DNA from: Anaerotignum propionicum DSM 1682
GTDB taxonomy: Bacteria > Bacillota > Clostridia > Lachnospirales > Anaerotignaceae
Assembly (NCBI RefSeq): GCF_001561955.1
Contig: NZ_CP014223.1
Location: 868,001 to 932,000, forward strand
Reading direction: 5' to 3'
DNA length: 64,000 nt
Positions 35,178 to 43,302 of this stretch are shown piece after piece (position 1 is the stretch's first letter; every line of letters begins with the position of its first letter). Both the position numbers and the translations under genes were made by a program. The notes under the pieces were generated by a model. It saw only the letters and a list, made by a program, of their open reading frames with translations. It did no database searches and was not told where the DNA came from.

Positions 35178-36637
35178 ATCAGTGCACCAGAAGCACTAAA
35201 ATCCGAACTTTCTATATCATTTAGCGAAATCGTTTTACTACCTTCTTTATAGTTAAATGTTAAAATAATTCTATCATCATACAAATAGACAGAATTTATA
35301 AAACTATCAACTAATCGTTGTCTATGATCAGGATTACTTATATCACTATTTCTAAAACGATGTAACCAAAATATAATTTGATCTTTTGTTAATGCGGGCT
35401 TTTCCATTTCTTCTTGAATAATATTAATTTCAAGCTGATTTTTTGCTTCTTCTAATTCCTCTAATCTATTTTTTGTAGAACTTGTTAAGATTCCCTGTTG
35501 AATTGCATTAAGAATATTCTCAATTCCTTTATTTGTTTCAGAAAGTTGTTTTTTAAGCATCGGAAGGGTAAAATTTTCTTTTTTTTGTAATGTAAGGATA
35601 CTATCAGCAATATCATTTAACAACTTATCATTAAAAAGAATTTTCTTCGTATATTGAATAACTATTTCCTCAATCCAATCTTTTCTAACAGGTTTCTTAT
35701 CACATATTTTTTTCTTTTTGGTATTAACACAGCGGTAATATCTATGGGTATGTCCTGTTTTGCTTGTTCCACTTTCTCCAACCATAAATTTACCACATTT
35801 TCCACAAAATAATTTCGTTGTAAGTAAATATTTTTCGTCTTTTGCCTTTGCACGAGCAGGGGCTGTCTTATTCCTTGTCAATCGTTCTCCTACACGTTCA
35901 AATAGATCATTTGGAATAATTGCAGGAACTCCATTTGGAATGATTGTATCACGATACTTATATTCTCCAATATATCGACGATTCCGCAATAATCTTTTAA
36001 CTGAGTCAATACACAGGGGTTTATGTCGGTAGGTTTGTATACCCTTGCTATTTAGATAATCCACAAGCTGTTTTATCGTTTCACCATCGGCATAGCGTTT
36101 ATATGTTTCCAGTACAAGAGGTGCTGTTAAAGGGTCAATTTGAAAATATTGTTCGTTATCTATCGTGTAACCAATGGGTAAACCACCGCCATTATATTTA
36201 CATTTTAAAGCATTTTCTGTAAGACCTCTAATAACTTTTTCAGAAAGTTCAGCGCTGTAAAATTCAGCATATCCCTCTAAAAGGCTTTCTAGCAAAATAC
36301 CTGTGCTATCATCAGCAATGGCTTCGGTAGCTGATACTACCTTAACTCCATTTTTACGCAAGATTGACTTATAATGGGCGCTATCATAGCGGTTTCGTGC
36401 AAAGCGGTCAAGCTTCCAAACAAGCACCATATCAAATAGATTTTTAGAGCTGTCTTTTATCATGCGCTGAAATTCGGGGCGGTTATCCGTTTTTGCAGAT
36501 AAAGCCCTGTCAATATATGTACCTAAAAGAGTAATTTCGTTTTTTTCAGCATAAGCTTTGCACTCTCTTAACTGTCCTTCTATGCTTTCTTCACGTTGGT
36601 TATCAGAGGAATAACGTGCATAAATGATTGCTTTCAT
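35162..36637 (-). CDS. Large serine recombinase (element integrase)
   Basis: A 491-residue large serine recombinase. N-terminal resolvase domain IYARYSSDNQREESIEGQL (catalytic Ser in YSSD) with LVWKLDRFARNRYDS; recombinase domain (GLPIGYTIDNEQYFQ, RNRRYIGEYKYRDT); zinc ribbon (LFCGKCGKFMVGE with CVNTKKKKICDKK); and a C-terminal coiled coil (KQLSETNKGIENILNAIQQG). It should integrate and, with a directionality factor, excise the element. Its start overlaps the stop of the XRE repressor by 4 bases, so both are expressed together. Confidence 0.93.
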   Translation of the reverse strand: MKAIIYARYSSDNQREESIEGQLRECKAYAEKNEITLLGTYIDRALSAKTDNRPEFQRMIKDSSKNLFDMVLVWKLDRFARNRYDSAHYKSILRKNGVKVVSATEAIADDSTGILLESLLEGYAEFYSAELSEKVIRGLTENALKCKYNGGGLPIGYTIDNEQYFQIDPLTAPLVLETYKRYADGETIKQLVDYLNSKGIQTYRHKPLCIDSVKRLLRNRRYIGEYKYRDTIIPNGVPAIIPNDLFERVGERLTRNKTAPARAKAKDEKYLLTTKLFCGKCGKFMVGESGTSKTGHTHRYYRCVNTKKKKICDKKPVRKDWIEEIVIQYTKKILFNDKLLNDIADSILTLQKKENFTLPMLKKQLSETNKGIENILNAIQQGILTSSTKNRLEELEEAKNQLEINIIQEEMEKPALTKDQIIFWLHRFRNSDISNPDHRQRLVDSFINSVYLYDDRIILTFNYKEGSKTISLNDIESSDFSASGALIKSHV

Positions 36638-37011
36638 TGTTTGCCCTCCTGTAACATTTCAACAAGCATATTTTTTAGCTTTTTGCTAATTGGTGATGAT
36701 GCATCAAAGCACATATCAACAAACTGCTTCAACTCTTTATTATTTTCAGTTACTGCTTCAATAACATTTGGATTGTTGGTATAAAGCTTTCCCTGCGGTT
36801 GTTCGGTTCGTCCAAAAATATAGTCCATTGATACATCAAAAAAATCTGCATACCAAAGCAATGTCTTAAGTGGTGGCGAGGACTGCGCATTTTCATAACG
36901 ATTAATACTAGCTTGCGTCGTACCAATTAACTCAGCAATTTTTGATTGAGAAATACCGATACTTTCTCTTAAAAATTTTAGTTTCAAGGATATTTCATTC
37001 ATTTTTCCCAC
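36634..37011 (-). CDS. XRE-family repressor of the mobile element
   Basis: A 125-residue cI-like regulator: helix-turn-helix in the first ~60 residues (LKFLRESIGISQSKIAELIG, TQASINRYENAQSSPPLKTL), then a C-terminal helical part. It is translated just ahead of the integrase. An 18-base inverted repeat covers its own -35 region (37037-37054), which strongly suggests autorepression. Confidence 0.88.
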   Translation of the reverse strand: MGKMNEISLKLKFLRESIGISQSKIAELIGTTQASINRYENAQSSPPLKTLLWYADFFDVSMDYIFGRTEQPQGKLYTNNPNVIEAVTENNKELKQFVDMCFDASSPISKKLKNMLVEMLQEGKQ

Positions 37012-37022
37012 TCCTTTACAAA

Positions 37023-37051
37023 AATATACAATTTTCGTGTTGATTTGTCAA
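37023..37051 (-). promoter_or_regulatory. Promoter of repressor-integrase operon
   Basis: On the minus strand TTGACA (37051-37046), 17 bases, TATATT (37028-37023). A near-consensus sigma-A promoter 12 bases before the repressor start. Confidence 0.8.
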
Positions 37052-37054
37052 CAC
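37037..37054. promoter_or_regulatory. Operator-like palindrome
   Basis: GTGTTGA-TTTG-TCAACAC, a perfect 7-bp inverted repeat overlapping the -35 hexamer of the repressor promoter. Best guess: the binding site of the XRE repressor. Confidence 0.65.
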
Positions 37055-37246
37055 AAATTTAGTGTAATCACCTTTATTTTGTATATTCGGAAAATTATCC
37101 CATAAAACTCTTTAAAAGTTGAAAAATTAATGTATAATTAAAAAGGCGTTAAATAACTAAAATTAATATTTTTATGCTTGTTTTAAGAATTAAAGCAGGG
37201 AGATTGTTTGTATAAGAAGGGGATTTACTTAGGGGAGGTAATAACT

Positions 37247-38377
37247 ATGAAAATAAAAAAGATTGCTTTAGGATTATCTTTATGCTTATGTGTAAATGCT
37301 TTTAATATTTCCGAAGTTTTTGCTTATGAAAATAAAATTTGGGGTATTTCTAATAGTGATGGATTAATAACAATTAATATTGGAGATAAGAAGAATGCGG
37401 GTAATCAATGGATTGATCAAGAGATAATGTTATCTCCTTATATCTTCAAAGATGGGTATACTTACTCAGTAGGTTCGGATAATAATTCTATTGTTACTTG
37501 TAAATTAGGTACAAGTGAGTATGAAGAACCTAGTATTAAATTAATTGGTGTTTCTGCTGGAACTACTAAAATAAGATTATATGAAAAAAGTAATGGTAAG
37601 TTTATTGAAATTGGAAGATCAGCTGTTAAAGTAAATAAAGCTGAATCCTCTTTATTTATAAACGATGAAATTTATAAAGTAAAGACGGAATATGATGAAG
37701 ATCATGTAAAAATAGGAAAAATTCATAAAACTTATTCAATAGATACTTGTTATACTATTGGGTTATATGAAGAGACTTTAAGAGCAAGTAGTTTACTTCA
37801 AGGAGCTAAATACACATGTGTATCTAATAAGCCTGGTATTACTTGTGAAACTAAAAATAATTCAAAAGGAGAATTAAGAAACTTTATTAATATTAAAGAA
37901 TATGGTGATTATACATTATCTTATTATCAAGAATATAACGGTAAGAAAATTAAATATTCTGAGAGAAATATTAGTGTAAAACCTATCCAGTTAAATAAAG
38001 AAGTTTGGTTGTTTAAAGGTGAAGCAGTAGATGCATATGCAGTAGCTGGATACTTACCAGATACTGTTGCAGAAAATAAAGCTTTGTATTTTGAGAGTAA
38101 AGAACAACCTTATACTGATATTTATGGATCGTTAAATAGTACAGATTTTTGGTTTGGATTTGGTGAAGATAAGATTAAAGTTACTGAAGTATTAGATTAT
38201 TATAAAGTTACTTTTCAAAATTATAATATTATTGGTAATAACTATGGTGATGTAACTTTGCAATGTTACGTAGTTGATGGTGATGTTCCTTATAGTCAAA
38301 GAGCTGAAAAAGGTCAATATATTGGCGATGTAACATTCCATGTTGTACCATTTCCAGCAGGTAGTCCAAACGCATAA
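37247..38377 (+). CDS. Secreted cargo protein of unknown function
   Basis: A 376-residue protein with signal peptide (MKIKKIALGLSLCLCVNAFN, cleavage probably after VFAYE or nearby) and a beta-rich mature part resembling Ig-like or bacterial Ig-type modules (KLIGVSAGTTKIRLYEKSNG, NISVKPIQLNKEVWLFKGEA). Codons are visibly more AT-biased (TTA, AAT, GAA) than in the surrounding chromosome, fitting imported DNA. ATG 37247 has a GGGGAGGTAA site. It lies divergently from the repressor, so it may be repressed through the same region. I do not recognise the family. Confidence 0.7.
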   Translation: MKIKKIALGLSLCLCVNAFNISEVFAYENKIWGISNSDGLITINIGDKKNAGNQWIDQEIMLSPYIFKDGYTYSVGSDNNSIVTCKLGTSEYEEPSIKLIGVSAGTTKIRLYEKSNGKFIEIGRSAVKVNKAESSLFINDEIYKVKTEYDEDHVKIGKIHKTYSIDTCYTIGLYEETLRASSLLQGAKYTCVSNKPGITCETKNNSKGELRNFINIKEYGDYTLSYYQEYNGKKIKYSERNISVKPIQLNKEVWLFKGEAVDAYAVAGYLPDTVAENKALYFESKEQPYTDIYGSLNSTDFWFGFGEDKIKVTEVLDYYKVTFQNYNIIGNNYGDVTLQCYVVDGDVPYSQRAEKGQYIGDVTFHVVPFPAGSPNA

Positions 38378-38428
38378 ATCTGTAGAAGAATCCCCTGTTT
38401 CATTCTGAAACAGGGGATTCTTCTACAG
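38378..38428. repeat. Perfect 24-bp inverted repeat with 3-base loop
   Basis: The arms (38378-38401 and 38405-38428) are exact reverse complements, beginning TCTGTAGAAGAATCCCC; the loop is TTC. It lies between convergent genes and lacks a T tract on both sides, so it is a stronger structure than an ordinary terminator needs. Confidence 0.85.
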
Positions 38429-38432
38429 AGAT

Positions 38433-38457
38433 TGCGGATAGCTTAACAGCTATCCGC
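38433..38457. repeat. Second hairpin between convergent genes
   Basis: GCGGATAGCT pairs with AGCTATCCGC around a short TAAC loop. It directly follows the 24-bp hairpin; together they may terminate transcription from both sides or serve in element replication. Confidence 0.7.
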
Positions 38458-38463
38458 CCTTGT

Positions 38464-38862
38464 TTATATATGCTTTAACAAATGATCCAACACCTCTTTC
38501 CCAGGTATATGGGCTAGTAAAGTATAGCCTTTGCAATGGGGAATGAATGAGAACGAAGTATTCCAATCATCCCCAGTCGTATCAAAATGCTCATCAAGAT
38601 GATACACAACAAAACCCTCAAACCTTCCGAAAGCGTTAAATTCAACGTAATCTCCTTTTTTAATATTTTTTAATTGGGGTAACCTTCTATTTCTAACCAA
38701 CGCTTTACATATTTCTTTAACTTTAGCTTGCCCTAATAATAAAGTATAATTTGGGGGCATAACTACAAGCGTCTGCTCTTCTATATCTATTGCTCTAACT
38801 CCGTTAAATCCGATATAGTATTTTTCTCCATCTGTAAAAAAATCACAGTTATCAACATACAT
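38464..38862 (-). CDS. Hypothetical protein of the mobile element
   Basis: A 132-residue soluble protein with a good TAAGGAGG site. Sequence such as YYIGFNGVRAIDIEEQTLVV and LKNIKKGDYVEFNAFGRF suggests a small mixed fold with a beta-barrel-like part. No known family recognised. Last gene of the minus-strand rep operon. Confidence 0.65.
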   Translation of the reverse strand: MYVDNCDFFTDGEKYYIGFNGVRAIDIEEQTLVVMPPNYTLLLGQAKVKEICKALVRNRRLPQLKNIKKGDYVEFNAFGRFEGFVVYHLDEHFDTTGDDWNTSFSFIPHCKGYTLLAHIPGKEVLDHLLKHI

Positions 38863-38883
38863 TTTTAGTCCTCCTTATATGTA

Positions 38884-39033
38884 TTAAGTATTTGTCTGTC
38901 TCCATTGTGTAAACTCTCGTTGTCCTTCTGCACTTTCGAAATATTCAAGAATATAAGGAAAAAGGCAACGAGCTAACACTTCTATTTCATTTTTAGGAAT
39001 TATATTTTCTTTTTTAGGCTCCTCGTTAACCAT
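38884..39033 (-). CDS. Small conserved element protein (49 aa)
   Basis: A 49-residue protein, MVNEEPKKENIIPKNEIEVL followed by ARCLFPYILEYFESAEGQRE and a short tail, with an AGAGGAAA site. It lies 14 bases after the rep stop. From memory, similar short proteins with LARCL...FFxSxEGQREF accompany relaxase or Rep genes in Clostridia elements; I know no function. Confidence 0.65.
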   Translation of the reverse strand: MVNEEPKKENIIPKNEIEVLARCLFPYILEYFESAEGQREFTQWRQTNT

Positions 39034-39047
39034 TTTATTTCCTCTTT

Positions 39048-40066
39048 CTAATCTTCAAAAGGGTTATCATTACACAAGTCTTCATCATAAAACCAACTAC
39101 ATTTTAAATATTCTTCTGTTGTGTATTCATCATAGGTATTTATTTTTTTATAAACTCGTACTTTGTTTATTCGTCTAATAAAAGCGTCCCATGTTTCTTT
39201 ATCTTGGCAAAAATTTGCTCTATATTGTTCTGTGAGGTTTATATTTGTTATAATAAAAACTTTTGTGAAACAAGCAACCTTATTTACATAGCGACAAGGT
39301 AATTCAAGTGGATAGCCATCAAGATAACAAAGCATATCTTGAATTTTAAGACTGGAACGAAATTCTTCAAATATTATCACATCCTGACCTTTATAACCAT
39401 CAAAGCCCCCATGCTGATAGTTAGTTACTCTAAAAACATTCTCATATCCAAATTGTTCCATAACACTTCGTGTCTTGCCTGTATTCGTTGCACCCCATAT
39501 GTATATAACCTCTAGTATTCGAAAAGTGGTATTAAATTGCTCTTCTCTAATGGTCTGTCTGGTTTTTTCAATTTTATCTAAATTCAACAGGTGTTCGGGA
39601 ACTTCTTCTATAATCTCAAAATTTGTCATACCATCCTTTATCATGTCATATAAGTCAGCCAAATCATTCCGCATACCTTGACGTTCAGCAGGAAGTTCTC
39701 CCCATTCCTCTTGGGTATCAGGTATTTTTGTACCTGCTTTTTGATCATTTTCCCACTTGCCTTCTTTAAACACATAGTCTCTATTAGTTGCCGATGTACT
39801 TCTTGCGATTTCCGCATGACCTTGAGGGAATCTGTTTTTAATCGTTGAAAAACGTATAGCAGAAGAGCAAGCTATAAAGATATGGGTGTGATGTGTTCTT
39901 TCTTTCCCTCCAACTTCGTCACTCATGCAATAGTAAATTATGGGCTTTATTTTTGCAATTCTTCCCTTATTTTTTCGTGTGTGATTCCCTTTTCAAGAGG
40001 ATTATTTATAGTGATTTGCCATTTTCTGGATTGCGTATCCTTAGGAATTGGAATCACCCCTTTCAT
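39048..40066 (-). CDS. rep: CRESS-type replication initiator Rep (frameshifted as given)
   Basis: Reading from ATG 40066 gives RKWQITINNPLEKGITHEKI (Rep motif I), then a stop soon after 39954. From 39926 down another frame continues with HHTHIFIAC (motif II, HUH), NRDYVFKEGKW (motif III Tyr-x-x-Lys), Walker A GATNTGKTRSV, Walker B VIIFEEF and motif C FIITNIN of an SF3 helicase. One extra A in the A5 run (plus-strand T run 39950-39954) joins the two as REELQKIKPIIYYCMSDEV. The domain order equals that of circovirus/geminivirus Rep and of bacterial pCRESS plasmid Reps. It should nick the origin hairpin upstream (40146-40174), start rolling-circle replication, and possibly serve as the element's relaxase. 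Length ~340 residues is normal. Confidence 0.85.
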
Positions 40067-40069
40067 ACT

Positions 40070-40141
40070 TTGCGACTTGCGACTTTTGGTGTCGCAGGCT
40101 TCTAAAGCTAGTATTTATCTAGTTGCGATGGTATTTGCGAC
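40070..40141. repeat. TTGCGAC iterons upstream of rep
   Basis: TTGCGAC occurs at 40070-40076, 40077-40083 (tandem) and 40135-40141, a variant TTGCGAT at 40123-40129, and the core inverted (GTCGCA) at 40091-40096. Such iterons beside a rep gene usually bind the initiator. Confidence 0.7.
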
Positions 40142-40145
40142 AGAG

Positions 40146-40174
40146 GTTGCCTAGGTAATACTAAGCTAGGCAAC
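40146..40174 (-). other. Putative rolling-circle origin hairpin with circovirus-like nonanucleotide
   Basis: A perfect 9-bp stem GTTGCCTAG/CTAGGCAAC (40146-40154 with 40166-40174). On the minus (rep-sense) strand the 11-base loop is CTTAGTATTAC, ending with TAGTATTAC, the nonanucleotide of circovirus origins (geminiviruses have TAATATTAC), where Rep nicks before the final AC. An outer pair GCGATGGT (40125-40132) with ACCATCGC (40176-40183) can extend the cruciform. It lies 80 bases upstream of the rep ATG. Confidence 0.75.
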
Positions 40175-40180
40175 AACCAT

Positions 40181-40249
40181 CGCCACGCATGGCGTGGCGC
40201 ACCCTGCACAGACCTTTGCGTGTCCTTTGCTTCGCAGACACACAAAGGC
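40181..40249. repeat. Two further hairpins in the origin region
   Basis: CGCCACGC-ATG-GCGTGGCG (40181-40199) is a perfect GC-rich 8-bp stem. CCTTTGCGTGTC pairs with GACACACAAAGG further on (about 40213-40249, one mismatch). With the origin hairpin they form a dense structured region of the kind seen at plasmid leading or lagging strand origins. Confidence 0.65.
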
Positions 40250-40264
40250 TATACAGGGGCATTT

Positions 40265-40978
40265 TTAACGTTCTATGCCCTGTTTAATAACATGGTGCAA
40301 CTTATTCATGTCCGTTATAGCTGGGACAACCACAGAGGTGATTTCTGCACCATTTGTAAGCATATATCCTGTTCCTTGTGTTCGGTCAGGGTTCATTTGG
40401 TTTTTAAACTCATGAAATAACATATTTTTGCTTTCTTCGCTTAGATTGCCTAGCCCTATAGACAGGCTGAAGTTATCTCTTGCAGTGCCAAAGTATTGAG
40501 CATCTGCCCTTTGTTGGGCGATAATGATATGTACTTTAAAGGATCGTCCAAGCATAAGAAGATTTGATAACTTTTGCTTTTCAATCTCTATGACCTTTTT
40601 ATCAAGGCTGTTGCAATATGCCGCCCATTCATCAAAAAACAATACTATCATATTTTGACTTTTATCTTCACCGTTTTGCCGTTGCTGAAAACGATTATAA
40701 AAATCTTGTAAGCCGTCTTGGCATTTTATAAATCTGTAAAAGTGGTTACAACCATTTAGAAACTCAAAATCTCTATCACCCTTGAAGTCGCATATATAAA
40801 TCTGTGCCGTTGATTCAAATAAAGCAATTTTACCCAATAAAAGTTTAGTGAAGTATGTTTTACCGCTTCCCGTAGCACCGCATACAATGATATGCGGTGC
40901 TTTTTCAGGTAGCCAATCAATATACTGACTGATGCCAAGTTTTAAATAGTCATGCCGAAGTAAAATTTTATTTACCAT
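40265..40978 (-). CDS. FtsK/TcpA-like DNA translocase
   Basis: A 237-residue P-loop ATPase of the FtsK/SpoIIIE-HerA group: Walker A GATGSGKTYFTKLLLGK, IYICDFKGDRDFEFLNG, Walker B VLFFDEWAAYC, and IIAQQRADAQYFGTARDNFS, a typical TcpA-like motif. In small mobilizable elements it couples the relaxosome to a conjugation channel. It lacks its own membrane segments, which may be supplied by the two-TM protein encoded just upstream. It precedes rep in the same operon, separated by the origin region. Confidence 0.87.
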   Translation of the reverse strand: MVNKILLRHDYLKLGISQYIDWLPEKAPHIIVCGATGSGKTYFTKLLLGKIALFESTAQIYICDFKGDRDFEFLNGCNHFYRFIKCQDGLQDFYNRFQQRQNGEDKSQNMIVLFFDEWAAYCNSLDKKVIEIEKQKLSNLLMLGRSFKVHIIIAQQRADAQYFGTARDNFSLSIGLGNLSEESKNMLFHEFKNQMNPDRTQGTGYMLTNGAEITSVVVPAITDMNKLHHVIKQGIER

Positions 40979-40981
40979 ACT

Positions 40982-41731
40982 TTAAAAATCAACATCCCTA
41001 CTAATTGTAGTTGCAGGTAGTGCATTTTGTTGTTGAGCATACCTACTAGCTTCAAGGCTCTGGCAATACTTATTATTCACTAAGGCGGTATTTATTTGGA
41101 TATATCCCCCTGTATCTTCTAGGGTATGAATATACAGTATTGGATAGGCTCGTCCATTATAGATATGCGAACGTACTGATAGTTCTGGGAACTCCCCTGC
41201 ATTTAATTTCTGAACGATTCTCATTTGAAGACACTCTTTTATTAACTTTAGATCAATAGCAGTTCCTTTTTTCATAACTACAAATTGACAGAGATAAAAG
41301 CCATTACAAGAGATAATACGACTGGGTGAGTTCATTTCTGAAAATGTGGATGGCTTTACAAGACCAATATTATCCGCCTGTTCAGATAGCACTGTAAATA
41401 AGCATTGGCGAATAATAGAATAATTGTTTTCAGCAACTGCTTTATCCATTTCGGCTGACTGCTCAGCATGCTGTTCTTCTATTGCTTGAAGCTTTATTCG
41501 CTTTTCTTCTTTACTACTGTTCCATAGGTAAACAACAACACCTACACACGCACCTACAGTTATCAGGAAATCAAATTTGAACACCAAAAAATTAAATATT
41601 GCTTCAAGTGCCCAGCATAATATTCCGATAAAGAATATTGCGGTAGAAAGGGTGATGAAAAGAAGAAGAATAAAATATCCCCATTCTCCATAATCCCAAT
41701 ATTGGCGCAGTCTTTCATAAATTTGTTTCAT
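40982..41731 (-). CDS. Membrane protein of the mobile element
   Basis: A 249-residue protein with two membrane segments near the N-terminus (residues ~18-42 and ~47-70) followed by a charged helix (SKEEKRIKLQAIEEQHAEQ) and a soluble C-terminal domain. It lies 3 bases upstream of the FtsK-like ATPase and overlaps the previous stop by one base, so a membrane partner of the translocase is the natural inference. Family not recognised. Confidence 0.65.
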   Translation of the reverse strand: MKQIYERLRQYWDYGEWGYFILLLFITLSTAIFFIGILCWALEAIFNFLVFKFDFLITVGACVGVVVYLWNSSKEEKRIKLQAIEEQHAEQSAEMDKAVAENNYSIIRQCLFTVLSEQADNIGLVKPSTFSEMNSPSRIISCNGFYLCQFVVMKKGTAIDLKLIKECLQMRIVQKLNAGEFPELSVRSHIYNGRAYPILYIHTLEDTGGYIQINTALVNNKYCQSLEASRYAQQQNALPATTISRDVDF

Positions 41732-42066
41732 TAATTTATCACCTCTAGAGACTCTGCTTTTGCAGATAGGCGATACTCTCCGCTACGATCCCGAAAAAAC
41801 CGTCCTTCAAAGTTCTTTGGCTTTACTTTTATTGTGCCCTTTACAGAAAGTTCTTCGGGAGTAATCACAGGTTTAACCCCCTCAATCCTGATAGAAATTT
41901 GCTCAAATTTATTTTGAGGGCATACACAAGTATAGCGAAATCCAATAACTTTATCCGTGTATTTACCGTCAACAAATTCTTTCACAGGAACAATATCCGT
42001 TAAAAGCAGAGTATCACCATTGGCAATTTGCTGTAAATTTAAGACAAATTGATTGATTTTAATCAT
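41731..42066 (-). CDS. Hypothetical protein, first gene of the transfer operon
   Basis: A 111-residue soluble, beta-rich protein (VLNLQQIANGDTLLLTDIVP, VKPKNFEGRFFRDRSGEYRL). By position, ahead of the FtsK-like gene, it resembles the small first-gene proteins of Tn916/ICEBs1-type transfer operons, but I cannot confirm homology. It overlaps the membrane protein gene by one base. Confidence 0.6.
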   Translation of the reverse strand: MIKINQFVLNLQQIANGDTLLLTDIVPVKEFVDGKYTDKVIGFRYTCVCPQNKFEQISIRIEGVKPVITPEELSVKGTIKVKPKNFEGRFFRDRSGEYRLSAKAESLEVIN

Positions 42067-42287
42067 AATAATTCAAACTCCTTTCATCTAAAATTAAAAA
42101 TTGTTATAATAGTATTTAATGATGCGATTCGGTTGTACCTTCCGATTCGCTTAAGAACTAAGATGCATCTCTGTTCTAATAAAACAATACAACAAAAATG
42201 TCCTACGAGTAACTTCCCAAAAATGCAAAGCTGGAAATGGGGAGGTTTTTAAACATATTAAATAAGATTTATGGAGGAATCATCGAC
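42067..42287. promoter_or_regulatory. Divergent control region of the transfer operon
   Basis: About 220 bases between the minus-strand transfer/replication operon and the plus-strand regulator. It must hold both promoters. I see no perfect consensus pair or obvious palindrome. Confidence 0.4.
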
Positions 42288-43136
42288 ATGAAAAAAAATC
42301 GTCTAAATCCCTTACAAGCAGAGCTTTTATGTGCTTACATGGAAATTAAAGATAATCAAATTCCCATTTATGATTTAATAGGAGATGAAATGCTTTTTGA
42401 TATTCCTAAACAGCAAAATGAAAGGATTCCAAAAAAGGTAACCATAGAGGAGCTAGCGAATATACTTGGAACAAGCCCGTCATCAGTGCAAAAATGGAGA
42501 ATTGGTGAGCGTTCGATACCACCAGTTTTTATACAACAGATTGAGCAAATTTTGAAGATACCAGAAGGACAACTAGAATACAAAGACGATTTCATTCATT
42601 CTATATATAAAGTTAAATGTAAAATATTTACTGATTTAAGGCGACTTGAGCCACGTTCTCTTTTTGTGCTTAATGAAAATTTCGATGCTTACCTTGATAT
42701 CGAAAGAGTTTCATGGGATTTTTTTTGCACATTTCAACGGCTTAGTGAAGAAAACAAGATAAAAGTAAAAAACGAATTATACGGAATGAAGACAAATATT
42801 GAAATGCAACTAAATTTAATTGATAGGATTTCTTTATATTCAAAAATAAAGAGAATTGGTAATGAGAAATATACACGGTTTAATGATGGTCTTGAGGATG
42901 AAAATAGAAATGATTTCCGTAAAAACCAAATTAGAAAACTAATCCAAAAAATAAATAAGACTTCAGAATTAAATTGTGAATTGTTTTTATCACAGCTCGA
43001 ACATAATATTTATAATGTGGATGAAGAAGGTTGGGATGTATTAATTGCTTTTATGCTACTGGGGCGGTTGATAAATTCTTCCTCTGAACAGCAGGAAACA
43101 ATAATAAAACTGGTTAACGAATTGGCATCTACTTAA
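42288..43136 (+). CDS. HTH regulator of the mobile element
   Basis: A 282-residue protein with an N-terminal helix-turn-helix (VTIEELANILGTSPSSVQKW, then RIGERSIPPVFIQQIEQIL, residues ~48-90) and a long helical C-terminal domain of unknown type. It is transcribed away from the transfer operon, so it may control it. ATG 42288 follows TGGAGGAATC; an upstream in-frame start at 42237 is less likely. Confidence 0.75.
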   Translation: MKKNRLNPLQAELLCAYMEIKDNQIPIYDLIGDEMLFDIPKQQNERIPKKVTIEELANILGTSPSSVQKWRIGERSIPPVFIQQIEQILKIPEGQLEYKDDFIHSIYKVKCKIFTDLRRLEPRSLFVLNENFDAYLDIERVSWDFFCTFQRLSEENKIKVKNELYGMKTNIEMQLNLIDRISLYSKIKRIGNEKYTRFNDGLEDENRNDFRKNQIRKLIQKINKTSELNCELFLSQLEHNIYNVDEEGWDVLIAFMLLGRLINSSSEQQETIIKLVNELAST

Positions 43137-43203
43137 TATTTATAGCCTAATATTATATTATCATTTTTAAAGCTAAAAAATTGCACACAAAAGGCTATGG
43201 TCT

Positions 43204-43241
43204 CAAAAAGGGATAGCCAATACGGTCATCCCTTTTTTTAT
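43204..43241. terminator. Bidirectional terminator after the HTH gene
   Basis: AAAAAGGGAT pairs with ATCCCTTTTT around a 13-base loop, with A/T runs on both sides. The right end of the mobile element is probably between here and the repeat at 43250. Confidence 0.75.
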
Positions 43242-43249
43242 TTCGTTTC

Positions 43250-43302
43250 AATAAAGCAAAAGCCGAACAACTCGACTATAAATTGAGTGTTCGGTTTATA
43301 TA
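43250..43302 (-). repeat. Terminator-like direct repeat, copy A
   Basis: Contains the hairpin GCCGAACAACTC...GAGTGTTCGG(T) followed on the minus strand by TTTTGCTTTATT. It ends the reverse transcriptase gene. An imperfect copy in the same orientation (44998-45053) lies on the other side of that gene; about four fifths of positions agree. Confidence 0.7.
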
